Assembly: GCF_002865585.1 (NCBI RefSeq)
Contig: NZ_CP025581.1
Span: forward strand, 3,038,001-3,102,000
Direction: 5' to 3'
DNA length: 64,000 nt
DNA from: Nocardioides houyundeii
Lineage (GTDB): Bacteria > Actinomycetota > Actinomycetes > Propionibacteriales > Nocardioidaceae
The notes under the pieces are model-generated. The model saw nothing but the letters and a program-made list of their open reading frames with translations. It was not told the DNA's origin and ran no database searches. A program made the translations under genes and the position numbers. This document shows, piece by piece, positions 44,421 through 53,784 of the stretch (position 1 is the stretch's first letter; each line of letters opens with the position of its first letter).

Positions 44421-44454
44421 AGCGAGCACGCCGTTCACGCAACGGGTGCTCGCT
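44421..44454 (+). terminator. Terminator after the CsbD gene
   Basis: Stem AGCGAGCAcgCCGTT (44421-44435) with AACGGgTGCTCGCT (44441-44454), one bulge, 5-nt loop, followed by GTTCGTCGTTC. It also lies 10 nt from the end of the convergent glycosyltransferase operon and can serve both. Confidence 0.7.
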
Positions 44455-44463
44455 GTTCGTCGT

Positions 44464-45297
44464 TCAGGGGGTGACTTCCCAGCGGTCGCCCGCGCGGCGG
44501 GCCAGGCCTGCGTCCGCGAAGGCCGCCAGCCACCCCTCCATGGGGAACCAGCCCCAGCGCCGACGGAACAGGTTGGCGTTGCGCACGATGGCGGCCACGT
44601 GCTCGATCGGCGGGTCGGAGACGGGGTGCCACTGGTGGTGCGCCACCGCACCGCCGACCCACCAGCCCGGCACGCCCGCCCGGGCTGCGCGCTGGCCGAA
44701 GTCGGTGTCCTCGCCGCCGTACCCGACGTACTCCTCGTCGAAGCCGCCGACGGCGTCCCAGGTCTCCCGGTCCACGGCGAAGGAGAGGGACCAGAACAGT
44801 CGCAGGTCCGTCATCGGCAGCAGCTCGCCGGGCGCGGGGGCGGGACGGCCGGGGTGGGGCCGCGCCGCGGCGATCTGGGCCGCGTCGTACGACGTCCGGC
44901 CGGCGGGCAGCGCCGGCAGGTAGGCGACGGGGCCGCACAGCAGGCCCTGACGCTGCCGGGCCGCGCGCTGGTAGCCCTCGAGCAGGCCCGGCGAGGCCAG
45001 GCAGTCCACGTCCAGCAGCACCACCAGGTCGGCGCCGGCCTCCAGCGCCGCGGCGACGCCGCGGTTGCGGGCCCGCGCCAGCGGCAGCTCGCCGGGTGCG
45101 GGCACGTGGTGCACCGTGCTCACCGTGCGCAACGGACCGTCGGCCACCACCTCGGCAACCTCCGGGTCACCCATGGCGACCACCACCACCTGGTCCGGGA
45201 CCCGGGTCCCGGCAGCCAGCGACCGGTGCTGGTGGCGCAGGTGCCGGTGCCGTCCGGCGACCACAGTGACCACGGCGAGGTTCAGGTCCGTACTCAC
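44464..45297 (-). CDS. GT2/GT7-type glycosyltransferase
   Basis: The protein has 277 residues from GTG 45297. GT-A fold: N-terminal AVVTVVAGR, the metal-binding DVDCLASPGLL near residue 95, then the GT7 C-terminal galactosyltransferase-like motif GGFDEEYVGYGGEDTDF with the catalytic acidic residues. No membrane helix. Last of four coupled glycosyltransferase genes; its start overlaps the previous stop by 4 bp (GTGA). Likely adds a hexose to a cell-surface or secreted glycan; product unknown. Confidence 0.85.
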   Translation of the reverse strand: MSTDLNLAVVTVVAGRHRHLRHQHRSLAAGTRVPDQVVVVAMGDPEVAEVVADGPLRTVSTVHHVPAPGELPLARARNRGVAAALEAGADLVVLLDVDCLASPGLLEGYQRAARQRQGLLCGPVAYLPALPAGRTSYDAAQIAAARPHPGRPAPAPGELLPMTDLRLFWSLSFAVDRETWDAVGGFDEEYVGYGGEDTDFGQRAARAGVPGWWVGGAVAHHQWHPVSDPPIEHVAAIVRNANLFRRRWGWFPMEGWLAAFADAGLARRAGDRWEVTP

Positions 45298-46328
45298 GTC
45301 CGCGGTCCCCCGGCCACCCGGGCGATGGCCGCAGCCGCCCGGTCCGCGCCGCGCCCGTCGTTCCACGCCGACCAGGCCGAGCCGTCCGCGGCCGCCGCCC
45401 GCGCGAGGAGGTCCGGCCACTCGTGCGGCTCGGGCCAGGCCGGGGCCGTCACCGCGAGGCCGAGCCGGCTCAGTCGCCGCAGCGTGTGGTGCTGCTCGTC
45501 GAAGGGCCTGGGGTCGGCCACCACCACGGCCGGCGCCCGGGCTGCGGCCACCTCGGCGACCGCGTTCTGACCGGCGTGGGTGACCACCACGGCGGCCTCG
45601 CGCAGCCCGCCCCACACCTGCTCGGCGTCCAGCCGCCGTCCGGGACGGGCGCTGGACCACTGCCAGCCCGGGGTGGCCCGCTCCGCGGACGCGAAGGCGG
45701 ACTGCCGGTCCGCGGAGCCGCCCGCACCCCAGAGCAGGAAGGCGGTCCCCGCCGAGCGCTCGGCCGGCGGGCCGGTCGCGACCCGGCCGTCGAAGCGACT
45801 GATGGCTCCGGTGAAGACCGTCTTGGACCGCCAGCGCTCCGGCCACCCGCTGGTCAGCTCCTCGGCCAGGTCCTCGGGCAGGTCCTCGGGCCACGGCGCC
45901 AGCAGCACCTCGGCGATGTCGTGGAGCAGCGAGTGCGCAGGATCGGTACGTCGTCCCGGCATCACCACCGTGACCACCGGGACGCCGCACAGCCGGGCCA
46001 GCAGCCCGACCTCGACGGAGACGTCGACCACCAGGGCGCTGGGACGCGCCTCGGTGATCCAGCGGGTCAGCTGGGCCGCCCGGGCGGCCAGTCCCCGGTC
46101 GTGACGCGGCACCCAGTGCAGCCGACCCCCCGCATCCACGTCCGCGTCCACGTCCGCGTCTGCGGCCGGGCCCTCGTCGTCGCGGTCGAGCACCACCCAG
46201 GGCCGCCTCGAGCCGGCCGGCGGTGCCAGCGAGCTGAGCACGGTGACCGGCTCCGCCAGGCGGGCCGCCACCGACTCCATCCGGTGCCGGTGGCCGTCGC
46301 CGTGGTGGTGGACGTAGTAGCCGATCAC
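45294..46328 (-). CDS. GT-B-type glycosyltransferase (MurG/GT28-like)
   Basis: The protein has 344 residues from GTG 46328. N-terminal GYYVHHHGDGHRHRM is the sugar-acceptor loop seen in MurG/UGT-like enzymes; the C-terminal half has VVVTHAGQNAVAEVAAARAP, the nucleotide-sugar loop of family GT28. An Asp/Ala repeat (DADVDADVD) lies near residue 60. Third gene of the chain, with 4-bp overlaps on both sides. Substrate unknown. Confidence 0.82.
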   Translation of the reverse strand: MIGYYVHHHGDGHRHRMESVAARLAEPVTVLSSLAPPAGSRRPWVVLDRDDEGPAADADVDADVDAGGRLHWVPRHDRGLAARAAQLTRWITEARPSALVVDVSVEVGLLARLCGVPVVTVVMPGRRTDPAHSLLHDIAEVLLAPWPEDLPEDLAEELTSGWPERWRSKTVFTGAISRFDGRVATGPPAERSAGTAFLLWGAGGSADRQSAFASAERATPGWQWSSARPGRRLDAEQVWGGLREAAVVVTHAGQNAVAEVAAARAPAVVVADPRPFDEQHHTLRRLSRLGLAVTAPAWPEPHEWPDLLARAAAADGSAWSAWNDGRGADRAAAAIARVAGGPRT

Positions 46329-47389
46329 GCCGCGTGCCGCAGGCCGAGCTGGTCGTAGAGCGACAGGTACCGCTCCACCATGGCCCCCACCGAGCACGAC
46401 GTCTCGGCGCCGCGGCGTACCTCCTCGCGGGAGAGCTCCACGACCTCGGCCACGGCCGCGGCGGCCGCGGCGACGTCACCGGGCGCGACCAGGCGGGCGC
46501 AGCCGCGGTCCAGCACCTCGGCCATGCCACCCCGGTCGAAGCCGACCACCGGGGTGCCACAGGAGATCGCCTCGGCGCCCACCAGCCCGTAGGGCTCGTC
46601 CCACAGCGGGGTCACCAGCACGGCGGCGCTCCGGCCGGCGACCTCCGCCAGCGCCTGCTGGTGCAGGTGGCCCAGGTAGACCGCGTCCGGTCCCAGCCGG
46701 GGCTGCACGAGGTCGCGCCAGTAGCCGGGGTCCGCGATCGGCCCGGCCAGCAGCAGCCGACGCCCGGCGGCGGCCGCGATGTCCAGCGCCAGGTGGGTGC
46801 CCTTCTCGGGGACGATCCGGCCCGACCACAGCAGGTCGTCGCCACCGGGACCCAGCGGCCACCGGTCGGTGTCCACCCCGTTGAGCACCACCGCGGGCTG
46901 GGTCACGTGGCTCCACTGGGTCGCGGTGTAGCGGCTCACCGCGGCGAAGTGCGTGTGCCGGGCGTCGGCGAGGCGGACCACGGGCTCCAGCCAGGGCGTG
47001 GGCGGGGTGTGCAGGGTGGTCACCATCGGGCAGGGCAGCAGGTCCGCCATCGCCACCGGCAGGTGGTGCAGGGTGTTGTTGTGCACGACGTCGACGTCGT
47101 CGCGGCGCGCCAGCGCCAGCATCAGCTGAAGATAGGCGTGGTGCTGCTCCACCCACTCCTGAGGACCCATGGAGACGTCGCGGCGCGCGGTCTCGCTCAG
47201 CTCGACGGGGCGCACGTCGAGCAGGTGCGCGTCCAGCTCGGGGTCCGACCCGGGACCGGCGAAGACCGTCACCCGGGTCCCGCGGGCGCGCAGCCCTCGG
47301 ACCAGGTGCCAGGTCATGGACTGCATGCCCCCGGCGAAGGGCTCGCCGATCGGGTAGCGGGAGTCCGCCACCACCACGACGTGCGTCAC
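46325..47389 (-). CDS. GT4-family glycosyltransferase
   Basis: The protein has 354 residues from GTG 47389. GT-B fold: N-terminal GGMQSMTWHLVRGLRARGHxV-type start (here GLRARGTRVTVFAG), NGVDTDRW in the middle and WSGRIVPEKGTHLALD with the C-terminal EPYGLVGAEAISCGTPVV motif, which binds the donor phosphates. Resembles mannosyl- or glucosyltransferases using nucleotide sugars. Second gene of the four; overlaps both neighbours by 4 bp. Confidence 0.9.
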   Translation of the reverse strand: MTHVVVVADSRYPIGEPFAGGMQSMTWHLVRGLRARGTRVTVFAGPGSDPELDAHLLDVRPVELSETARRDVSMGPQEWVEQHHAYLQLMLALARRDDVDVVHNNTLHHLPVAMADLLPCPMVTTLHTPPTPWLEPVVRLADARHTHFAAVSRYTATQWSHVTQPAVVLNGVDTDRWPLGPGGDDLLWSGRIVPEKGTHLALDIAAAAGRRLLLAGPIADPGYWRDLVQPRLGPDAVYLGHLHQQALAEVAGRSAAVLVTPLWDEPYGLVGAEAISCGTPVVGFDRGGMAEVLDRGCARLVAPGDVAAAAAAVAEVVELSREEVRRGAETSCSVGAMVERYLSLYDQLGLRHAA

Positions 47390-48459
47390 CGTGGGCCTTG
47401 CCCGTCGGCCAGCGCGGCATAGAGGGAGGCGTGGACCGCCGCGAGCTCCGCGCGCTCCGCGAGCCGCGTCTGGGGGTCGGCCCGCCACTGCGGCCGGACC
47501 TGGTGGGCGCGTTCCAGCGCGAGCTCCAGCGACGCGGGATCGAGCCCGTCCTCGTCCAGGTGGTAGGACAGGCACGGCTGCTGCTCGCGGTAGAAGCCGC
47601 AGTCCGGCACCACCACGGCCGTGCCCAGGTCGTAGCAGGCCTCGAGCCAGCCGGAGTGGGTACCGAAGCGGTAGGGCAGCACCGAGACGTCCAGGCCCAG
47701 GAAGTAGTCCCACAGTTCGTCGTCGGTGAAGAAGTCGTGGACGTGCAGGTCGATCACGCCGTCGGCGTCCAGGGTCCGCACCATCTCCGCCACCCGGGCG
47801 TCGTGGTTGGACATTCCCGGTGTCATCACGTCGGTGTGGACGTCGACGCGCAGCCGGCCCTCAGGCAGGGCCGGCACCACCTTGGCCAGGGTGTCGAGCA
47901 CCGGGATCGGGTCCATGCTGGCGCGCAGGCTCTTGAGGTGCAGCCCGACCACGAACCCGTCGGTCCCAGGCCGAGGACGCGCCAGCAGCGGCTCGGGAAC
48001 CACGTGCGGGTGCGGCAGCACCGTGGCGGTGCGACCCCAGCGTCTGGCGACCTCACGCGCTGCGCCGTGGGTCAGGGTGAGCACCGCGTCGGCTGCCGGC
48101 ACCAGGACGTCGAGCTGGGCGTCGTGGGCCGTGCTGTCACCGTGGTGGGGGTTGCGCAGGTCGTGCACGGTGTAGACCAGCGGCTTGCCGGCCGCCCGCA
48201 GCGCCGCCACCCAGTCCCGGAGCTGCTCGGGCGAGCGGGCGTCGAAGCCGAAGTGCACGTGCGCGACGTCGAACTCCTCGTGGTTCTCGGCCACCCAGGA
48301 CGCCTCCAGGGACGGGGGCGGCCACCACTGCGCTGCGGGCACGTCTCCGGGGACCGGGGGGTCGGGCAGGCGCACCACGTCGTCGCCACCGGGGTCCGCC
48401 AGGTGCCGCACATACACGTGTCCGGACGGGATCGACAGCACACGCACGCTCACACCCAC
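47386..48459 (-). CDS. Glycosyltransferase-like protein, first gene of the operon
   Basis: The protein has 357 residues from GTG 48459, with GAGGGAG 5 nt upstream (GTG 48453 is an alternative). GT-B type: N-terminal VLSIPSGHVYVRHL, DVAHVHFGFDARS and YTVHDLRNPHH, middle LPHPHVV and C-terminal LPYRFGTHSGWLEACYDLGT, a variant of the donor-binding motif. It lacks the common EPxGxxxxEA form, so it is a divergent member. It leads an operon of four genes with three successive GTGA overlaps. Product unknown. Confidence 0.78.
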   Translation of the reverse strand: MGVSVRVLSIPSGHVYVRHLADPGGDDVVRLPDPPVPGDVPAAQWWPPPSLEASWVAENHEEFDVAHVHFGFDARSPEQLRDWVAALRAAGKPLVYTVHDLRNPHHGDSTAHDAQLDVLVPAADAVLTLTHGAAREVARRWGRTATVLPHPHVVPEPLLARPRPGTDGFVVGLHLKSLRASMDPIPVLDTLAKVVPALPEGRLRVDVHTDVMTPGMSNHDARVAEMVRTLDADGVIDLHVHDFFTDDELWDYFLGLDVSVLPYRFGTHSGWLEACYDLGTAVVVPDCGFYREQQPCLSYHLDEDGLDPASLELALERAHQVRPQWRADPQTRLAERAELAAVHASLYAALADGQGPR

Positions 48460-48605
48460 TCAAGCTCCCTCTAGAACGCCAGGCCCCCTCCAAGGCCGGG
48501 CGACGACCGATTCATCCGGCGGTACCCGATCGGCCAGGCCCGGAAACCGTGACCGCCCACACCCAGTCGAGGGCGTCGCCGCCGAGCCTTCCTAGGATCA
48601 GCCCC

Positions 48606-50396
48606 ATGTCGAAACCCGCCGTCTCCCCCGTCGACAGCCCGCTGCGGGCCCTGTGGGAGCGACACCGCGCCTACCGGGGCCGCTTCCTGGCCGCCGTCGC
48701 CACCTCGACCCTCAACAAGGTCGCCGACGTGATGCCGGAGCTGTTGATCGGCGCCGCGGTGGACGTGGTGGTCCGCGGTGAGGGCTCCTTCGTCGCCGAC
48801 CTGCTCGGGGTCGAGTCGCGGCACGAGCAGCTGGTCTGGCTGGCGGTCTTCAACGTGGTGGTCTGGCTGGTGGAGTCCGCCAGCCAGTACGTCGCCGACG
48901 TGCTGTGGCGGGGCCTGGCCCAGGGCGTGGAGCACGACCTGCGGGTGGAGGCCTACGACCACGTCCAGCACCTCGACGTGGGCTGGCACGAGGGACGACC
49001 CCAGGGCTCGACCCTGGCGACCCTGAACGACGACGTGAACCAGCTGGAGAGGTTCCTCGACGTCGGGGCGCCCGCGATCCTGCAGACCGCGCTCAACATC
49101 CTGCTCGTCGGCGCCGTCTTCGCGCTGACCTCGTGGCAGCTGATGCTGCTCGCCTTCCTGCCGATCCCGCTGATCGTCGCCGGTTCGCTGCTCTTCCAGC
49201 GCCGGCTCGAGCCGCTCTACGCCCGGGTCCGGGAAGCCGTCGGGGACCTGTCCGGCACGCTGAGCGCGAACCTGGCCGGCATCACCACCATCAAGGCGTT
49301 CACCGCCGAGGACCGCGAACGGGACCGGGTGGCGGCGGTCTCGAGCGCGTACCGGGAGGCCAACACCGCGGCGATCCGCTCCTCGGCCGCCTTCGTGCCG
49401 CTGGTCCGGATGACCATCCTGGTCGGCTTCACCTGCACCCTGCTGTTCGGTGGCTGGGCGACCCTGGACGGCGACATCGAGGTCGGCATGTACTCGGTGC
49501 TGGTCTTCATGACCCAGCGGCTGCTGTGGCCGTTGACCGAGGTCGCCACCGTCCTGGACCTCTACCAGCGGGGCCGCGCCTCCACCACCCGGATCCTCAC
49601 CCTGCTGGCCGAGACCAGCTCGGTGCCGGTGGGCGAGCGCACGCTGGCGCCGCCGGTGGCGGGTCTGCTCGAGCTGCGCGGGGTGCGGGCCGGTTACGGC
49701 GACGGGCCCGACGTGCTGCGCGGGATCGACCTGGTGGTCCCGGCCGGGGAGACCCACGCCGTGGTGGGCTCCACGGGGGCGGGCAAGTCCACCCTGCTGC
49801 GCCTGGTGCTGCGCTTCGACGACCCCCGTTCCGGTCAGGTGCTCCTGGACGGCGAGGACGTGCGGCAGCTCGACTGGGACTCGATCCGCGGCTCCATGGG
49901 CTACGTCTCCCAGGACGTCTACCTCTTCGCCGGCACCATCGGCGACAACATCGCCTACGGCCGCCCCGACGCGAGCCGCGAGGAGATCCGCGCCGCCGCG
50001 GAGGCGGCCGCCGCCTGGGAGTTCATCGAGAAGCTCCCCGGAGGGCTGGACGCCCCCGTCGGCGAGCGCGGCGTCACCCTGTCCGGCGGGCAGCGGCAGC
50101 GGATGGCGCTGGCCCGCGCGCTGCTGCGCCGTCCCGCCGTGCTGGTGCTCGACGAGGCCACCAGCGCGGTGGACAACGAGACCGAGGCAGCGATCCAGCG
50201 CTCCCTGCGCGTGGCCACCGCCGACTGCACTGCCCTGGTCGTGGCGCACCGGCTCTCCACGGTGCGGCACGCCGACCGGATCTGGGTGCTGGAGGCCGGC
50301 GAGGTCGTCGAGTCGGGCACCCACGACGAGCTCGTCGCCCGCGGCGGGGTGTACGCCGACCTGTGGGCGGTGCAGACCGGGTCCGCGCGCCTCTGA
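48606..50396 (+). CDS. ABC exporter (membrane and ATPase domains fused)
   Basis: The protein has 596 residues from ATG 48606; an upstream frame extension lacks homology. Six helices fill residues about 25-310 (including LLIGAAVDVVV, ALTSWQLMLLAFLPIPLIV), followed by an ATPase with GSTGAGKST, a Q-loop in GYVSQDVYLF, LSGGQRQRM and VLVLDEATSAVD. It is a half-exporter that works as a dimer. It is divergent from the glycosyltransferase operon, so export of a glycolipid or a drug is possible. Family members are also lipid flippases. Confidence 0.92.
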   Translation: MSKPAVSPVDSPLRALWERHRAYRGRFLAAVATSTLNKVADVMPELLIGAAVDVVVRGEGSFVADLLGVESRHEQLVWLAVFNVVVWLVESASQYVADVLWRGLAQGVEHDLRVEAYDHVQHLDVGWHEGRPQGSTLATLNDDVNQLERFLDVGAPAILQTALNILLVGAVFALTSWQLMLLAFLPIPLIVAGSLLFQRRLEPLYARVREAVGDLSGTLSANLAGITTIKAFTAEDRERDRVAAVSSAYREANTAAIRSSAAFVPLVRMTILVGFTCTLLFGGWATLDGDIEVGMYSVLVFMTQRLLWPLTEVATVLDLYQRGRASTTRILTLLAETSSVPVGERTLAPPVAGLLELRGVRAGYGDGPDVLRGIDLVVPAGETHAVVGSTGAGKSTLLRLVLRFDDPRSGQVLLDGEDVRQLDWDSIRGSMGYVSQDVYLFAGTIGDNIAYGRPDASREEIRAAAEAAAAWEFIEKLPGGLDAPVGERGVTLSGGQRQRMALARALLRRPAVLVLDEATSAVDNETEAAIQRSLRVATADCTALVVAHRLSTVRHADRIWVLEAGEVVESGTHDELVARGGVYADLWAVQTGSARL

Positions 50397-50412
50397 GCGA
50401 CTGCGAGTCGGC

Positions 50413-52002
50413 TCAGCGGCCGAGCCGCTGGTCGCTGGCCGCGATCCGCAGCCGCACCCGGGAGGCCGAGCCGAGGAGCACCCCGGGGCCGGGGTCGACG
50501 AGCTCGAGGGACAGCCACTCCGCCCCCTCGCGCAGCGAGTCCGGTCGCACGTGCACCGGGAAGGACCTCATCGTCTCGCCGGGGGCGAACTCCAGGGTGC
50601 CCTCGGTGAGGCGGAAGTCCGCTCCCGGCGTCGCCGTACCGCCGCGCAGGCGGTAGCGGACGGAGCGGGGACCGTCGCTGTCGCCGAGCAGCTGCACCGG
50701 CACCCAGGCCGTGCGCCGCCGCTCCCTCACGGTCCAGCTGGCGCGGGCGAAGGACACCTCGGGGGTGCTCATCCACCGGGCGCGGGCGGTCAGCCAGTCC
50801 CGGAGGAAGGCCACCTCGCCGTCGAAGGAGTCGGCGTGCACGCTCCCGGTGACCTGTCCCTGGGGGCCGTGCCACAGCTGCCAGTCGCGGTTCGCGGCCT
50901 CACGCAGCACGTCCGCCGAGGCCGGGAGCCCCGCCACCTGCGCCTCGAAGGTGGGCCGCAGCTGCGCCCAGCGGGCGCTGACCCGGGCCGCGAACGCGGG
51001 ATCGCGGAACATCCGGGCCACCCAGTGCCGCCCGACGCGGGTGTGCCAGCCCTCGGGGAGCGTGGTGGCGTTCCACTTGCTGCCCGCGCTCAGGTCGAAG
51101 TCCCAGACCGGGCCCATCGCGAACTTCGCACCCGGCGCCCAGGTGACGTAGACGCTGGAGTGGAAGTTGGAGTCCTGGTTGCGGAAGAGCTCCTCCACCA
51201 GGTACCAGTCCACGACGGAGCCGACGTCGATGTGCGCGGCGTACCCCCGCTCGGGGTCGGCGAAGCGGGGCCCGTAGAGCACGTCCTCGAAGGCGCGCAC
51301 CGCGCGCTTGACCGTGCGCCGCTGACGGACGCTGACCTCGTCGGGGTCCTTGAACACCACCGGAGTGCCCCGCTCGGACTTGAATCCGGGATCGCCGGAG
51401 CGCCGGAAGCGGGCGTCGATCTCCAGCAGGTGCCCGTTCTTCGGCACCTTGACGCGGCTCCTCCCCGCCTCGACCTGCTCGGTGAGCAGGTAGAGCCCCT
51501 GGGACAAGCCGTTGAGGACGACGTCGACGTAGCGGGCCCGCGGCGTCCAGGGCAATCGCGTCTGCCGGGCCATCTCCAGCGCCAGGTGGCTGCGCAGCGA
51601 GCTGCGGTCGGCGAAGCCGGCCAGCAGCACCCAGTCCTGCGCCACGGGCATCCCGAGGAGCCCTGCCTCGGCCTTCAGCTTGATCTTGTAGGGCTTCTTG
51701 GGCCAGCCCCACGTGGAGTTCCCCCGGCCGCGGATCTCCAGCCTCCGGGTCACGCCCGCCAGCTGCATGCTGGCTGCCACGTAGTCCTCCTTGCTGGTCA
51801 CCGGGACGGCACCGTCGGTGTTGATCACCAGCGTCTCCGGGGGCGGCATGGGAGCCCGGCGCGCCGCCTCGGCGCGGGCCAGCGGAGACAGCGCCGGGGA
51901 CAGGGCCGGGAACAGCAGCGCCAGGGCAAGCAGCACTGCGGCAGCCCGCGCCAGGGCGTGGACCGGGGCGGTGCGGGGAGAGCGGCAGCTCGTGCGGGTC
52001 AT
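50413..52002 (-). CDS. Secreted CotH-family protein with a Calx-beta-like domain
   Basis: The protein has 529 residues from ATG 52002. A long signal peptide (residues about 17-46) is followed by an CotH domain with RLEIRGRGNSTWGWPKKPYK, FADRSSLRSHLA and the metal-binding GPVWDFDLSAGSKW. CotH of Bacillus is a protein kinase of the spore coat; here the protein should act outside the cell. A C-terminal Calx-beta-like strand domain (about residues 430-520: GTATPGADFRLTEGTLEF) binds calcium in relatives. Convergent with the exporter. Target unknown. Confidence 0.85.
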   Translation of the reverse strand: MTRTSCRSPRTAPVHALARAAAVLLALALLFPALSPALSPLARAEAARRAPMPPPETLVINTDGAVPVTSKEDYVAASMQLAGVTRRLEIRGRGNSTWGWPKKPYKIKLKAEAGLLGMPVAQDWVLLAGFADRSSLRSHLALEMARQTRLPWTPRARYVDVVLNGLSQGLYLLTEQVEAGRSRVKVPKNGHLLEIDARFRRSGDPGFKSERGTPVVFKDPDEVSVRQRRTVKRAVRAFEDVLYGPRFADPERGYAAHIDVGSVVDWYLVEELFRNQDSNFHSSVYVTWAPGAKFAMGPVWDFDLSAGSKWNATTLPEGWHTRVGRHWVARMFRDPAFAARVSARWAQLRPTFEAQVAGLPASADVLREAANRDWQLWHGPQGQVTGSVHADSFDGEVAFLRDWLTARARWMSTPEVSFARASWTVRERRRTAWVPVQLLGDSDGPRSVRYRLRGGTATPGADFRLTEGTLEFAPGETMRSFPVHVRPDSLREGAEWLSLELVDPGPGVLLGSASRVRLRIAASDQRLGR

Positions 52003-52086
52003 GCGCGGATCATGCCGGTCCGGGCGTCCCCTGGCCAGACCTCTGGCCATGGATCCGCCTGGGGGGTACCGGCAGCGGACATGAAG

Positions 52087-52118
52087 AAGGCCTGAGCCGC
52101 GGACGCGGACCAGGCCTT
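52087..52118 (-). terminator. Hairpin downstream of tRNA-Ala
   Basis: AAGGCCTG (52087-52094) and CAGGCCTT (52111-52118) form an 8-bp stem with a GC-rich 16-nt loop that can itself fold. It lies 5 nt after the tRNA 3' end on the minus strand, followed by CTTCAT. Confidence 0.6.
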
Positions 52119-52123
52119 TCACG

Positions 52124-52199
<76 letters not shown>

Positions 52200-52254
52200 A
52201 GTGCACCTTGTGAGTGCGTCGAAAAGATAGCACCCGGCCCCGGGCGGGGCCGAA

Positions 52255-53070
52255 TCAGGACCCGACCGCGCGGTGCCTCTCGGCCTCGGCCGCGGCGGCC
52301 TCGGCCTGCTGGCTCTCCTCCGCCGACCGCGCCAGTGCGGAGTCCGCCTGGGAGCGGCCCGAGGTCCACACCCCGGTGGAGTCGAGGTCGATGGTCTGGA
52401 CGCTGCGGCGCACGGCCGCGGGCTTGGAGACGTAGGTCGGCAGCGTCACCGGGATCATGTCCCACATCGAGGGGTCGGTGGCCACCACCTCGGGCACCGT
52501 GGCGACCACGGCGTCCATCGAGACACCGGAGTCGGTCACCGGGTTGATCGCCGCGTCGACCACCGGGATGCCTGCGGTCTTCTCGGTGGACGACTCCGTG
52601 ACGGCGCGGCGCACGACCGGCACCGCACGCTCCTTGGTCACCATCAGCCGGCAGGCGACCAGCCAGGCCACCAGCAACGCGCCCGGCGCGGCGACGTACC
52701 ACCAGCTGATCACGCCGCTCGCTGCGACCGCACCCACGACGACCAGCAGCAGCAGCAGCGCGCTCAGCACGTTGCGGCGCCGGCGTGCCGCCCGGTTGGC
52801 GGCCGCCCGACGGGCGGCGACGGTCGCGACGACCGGCTCCGGCCCCTTGGTCTCGATCACCGGCACCGAGGCGGCACGTCCCGGGGTGACCACCAGACGT
52901 GCGTCGCGGCGGCTCACCGGCTCGCGCCGGGCCAGGACCCGCATCGTGGCCGAGAACCGGTCCACCGACCGGCTCCGCTGCACCTCGTCGTGGTGCTTGA
53001 GCGCCTTGGGAATCAGGTAGACGGCCCACGCCACGGCAACGGCGACGAAGATAAGTGCGCTCAGGTCCAC
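52255..53070 (-). CDS. sepX: SepX/GlpR-like divisome membrane protein
   Basis: The protein has 271 residues. An N-terminal helix (DLSALIFVAVAVAWAVYLIPKAL) leads to HHDEVQRSRSVDRFSATMRVL, the hallmark of the actinobacterial SepX/GlpR family, then two more helices near residues 102-145 and a long Ala/Glu/Ser-rich tail. SepX in Streptomyces and GlpR in Corynebacterium place and stabilise FtsZ rings; GlpR is the membrane receptor of the gephyrin-like protein Glp. Here the matching moeA/glp gene is 1.7 kb upstream on the same strand, with rimJ between them, like Rv0994-Rv0996. Function is by family and position. Confidence 0.8.
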   Translation of the reverse strand: MDLSALIFVAVAVAWAVYLIPKALKHHDEVQRSRSVDRFSATMRVLARREPVSRRDARLVVTPGRAASVPVIETKGPEPVVATVAARRAAANRAARRRRNVLSALLLLLVVVGAVAASGVISWWYVAAPGALLVAWLVACRLMVTKERAVPVVRRAVTESSTEKTAGIPVVDAAINPVTDSGVSMDAVVATVPEVVATDPSMWDMIPVTLPTYVSKPAAVRRSVQTIDLDSTGVWTSGRSQADSALARSAEESQQAEAAAAEAERHRAVGS

Positions 53071-53142
53071 ACCTCAGAGGTTAGGTTCGCTGAGCGACCA
53101 TGGGGCGGACGTCAAGGGTGTGTCGCAAGACAACTCTTGTGA

Positions 53143-53784
53143 CTACTGGGATTCCGGCCGAAAGTCCTGCTCCGAAGCCGCACGCAGCCGGGCCAGCATG
53201 CTCCCGGAGACCTCCTCCACGGTGACCGCGTAGATCCGGTGGTCCCGCCAGGCCCCGTCGATGTGCAGGAACCGCGGGGCGTAGCCGATCTCGGCCAGCC
53301 CCAGCTTCTCCACCACGCGCAGGGAGTTGGTGTTCTCCGGACGGACGCAGATCTCGACCCGGTGCAGGCCGGCGGCGGAGAAGCAGTGGTCGATGACCAT
53401 CGCGACCGCGCGCGGGATGACGCCGCGGCCGGCGACCGCCTGGTCCAGCCAGTAGCCGACGGAGGCGAACTGGGCCGAGCCGCGCACGATGTTGTTCACC
53501 GTCACCTGCCCGACCAGGCTCCCCTCGAGCTCGACCACGAAGGGCATGGTGGTGCCCTCGCGGGCCTTGCGCTGCAAGGTCCTGACCAGCTGGCGGTACG
53601 TCGCCGGGCGGCTCTCCGCGCCCGGCGGCACGGTCGCCTCCCAGCGCTGCAGCCAGGCCGCGTTGCGCATCCGGCACCGGCTCCAGGCCTGCTCGTCGGC
53701 GTACTCGATGGGGCGCAGCACGAGGTCGCCCTCGCTCAGCCGGGCCGGCCACCCCGGGGCCCGGCCGGGCAGCAGGGGCCTCAC
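53143..53784 (-). CDS. rimJ: RimJ-like GNAT acetyltransferase
   Basis: The protein has 213 residues from GTG 53784, which overlaps the previous stop (GTGA). GNAT fold of the RimJ/RimL type: LVLRPIEYADEQAW at the start, VGYWLDQAVAGRGVIPRAV as the acetyl-CoA loop and RPENTNSLRVVEKLGL near the end. RimJ acetylates the N-terminus of ribosomal protein S5 in E. coli; here the true target is not known. Lies between moeA/mog and sepX as in mycobacteria. Confidence 0.88.
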   Translation of the reverse strand: MRPLLPGRAPGWPARLSEGDLVLRPIEYADEQAWSRCRMRNAAWLQRWEATVPPGAESRPATYRQLVRTLQRKAREGTTMPFVVELEGSLVGQVTVNNIVRGSAQFASVGYWLDQAVAGRGVIPRAVAMVIDHCFSAAGLHRVEICVRPENTNSLRVVEKLGLAEIGYAPRFLHIDGAWRDHRIYAVTVEEVSGSMLARLRAASEQDFRPESQ

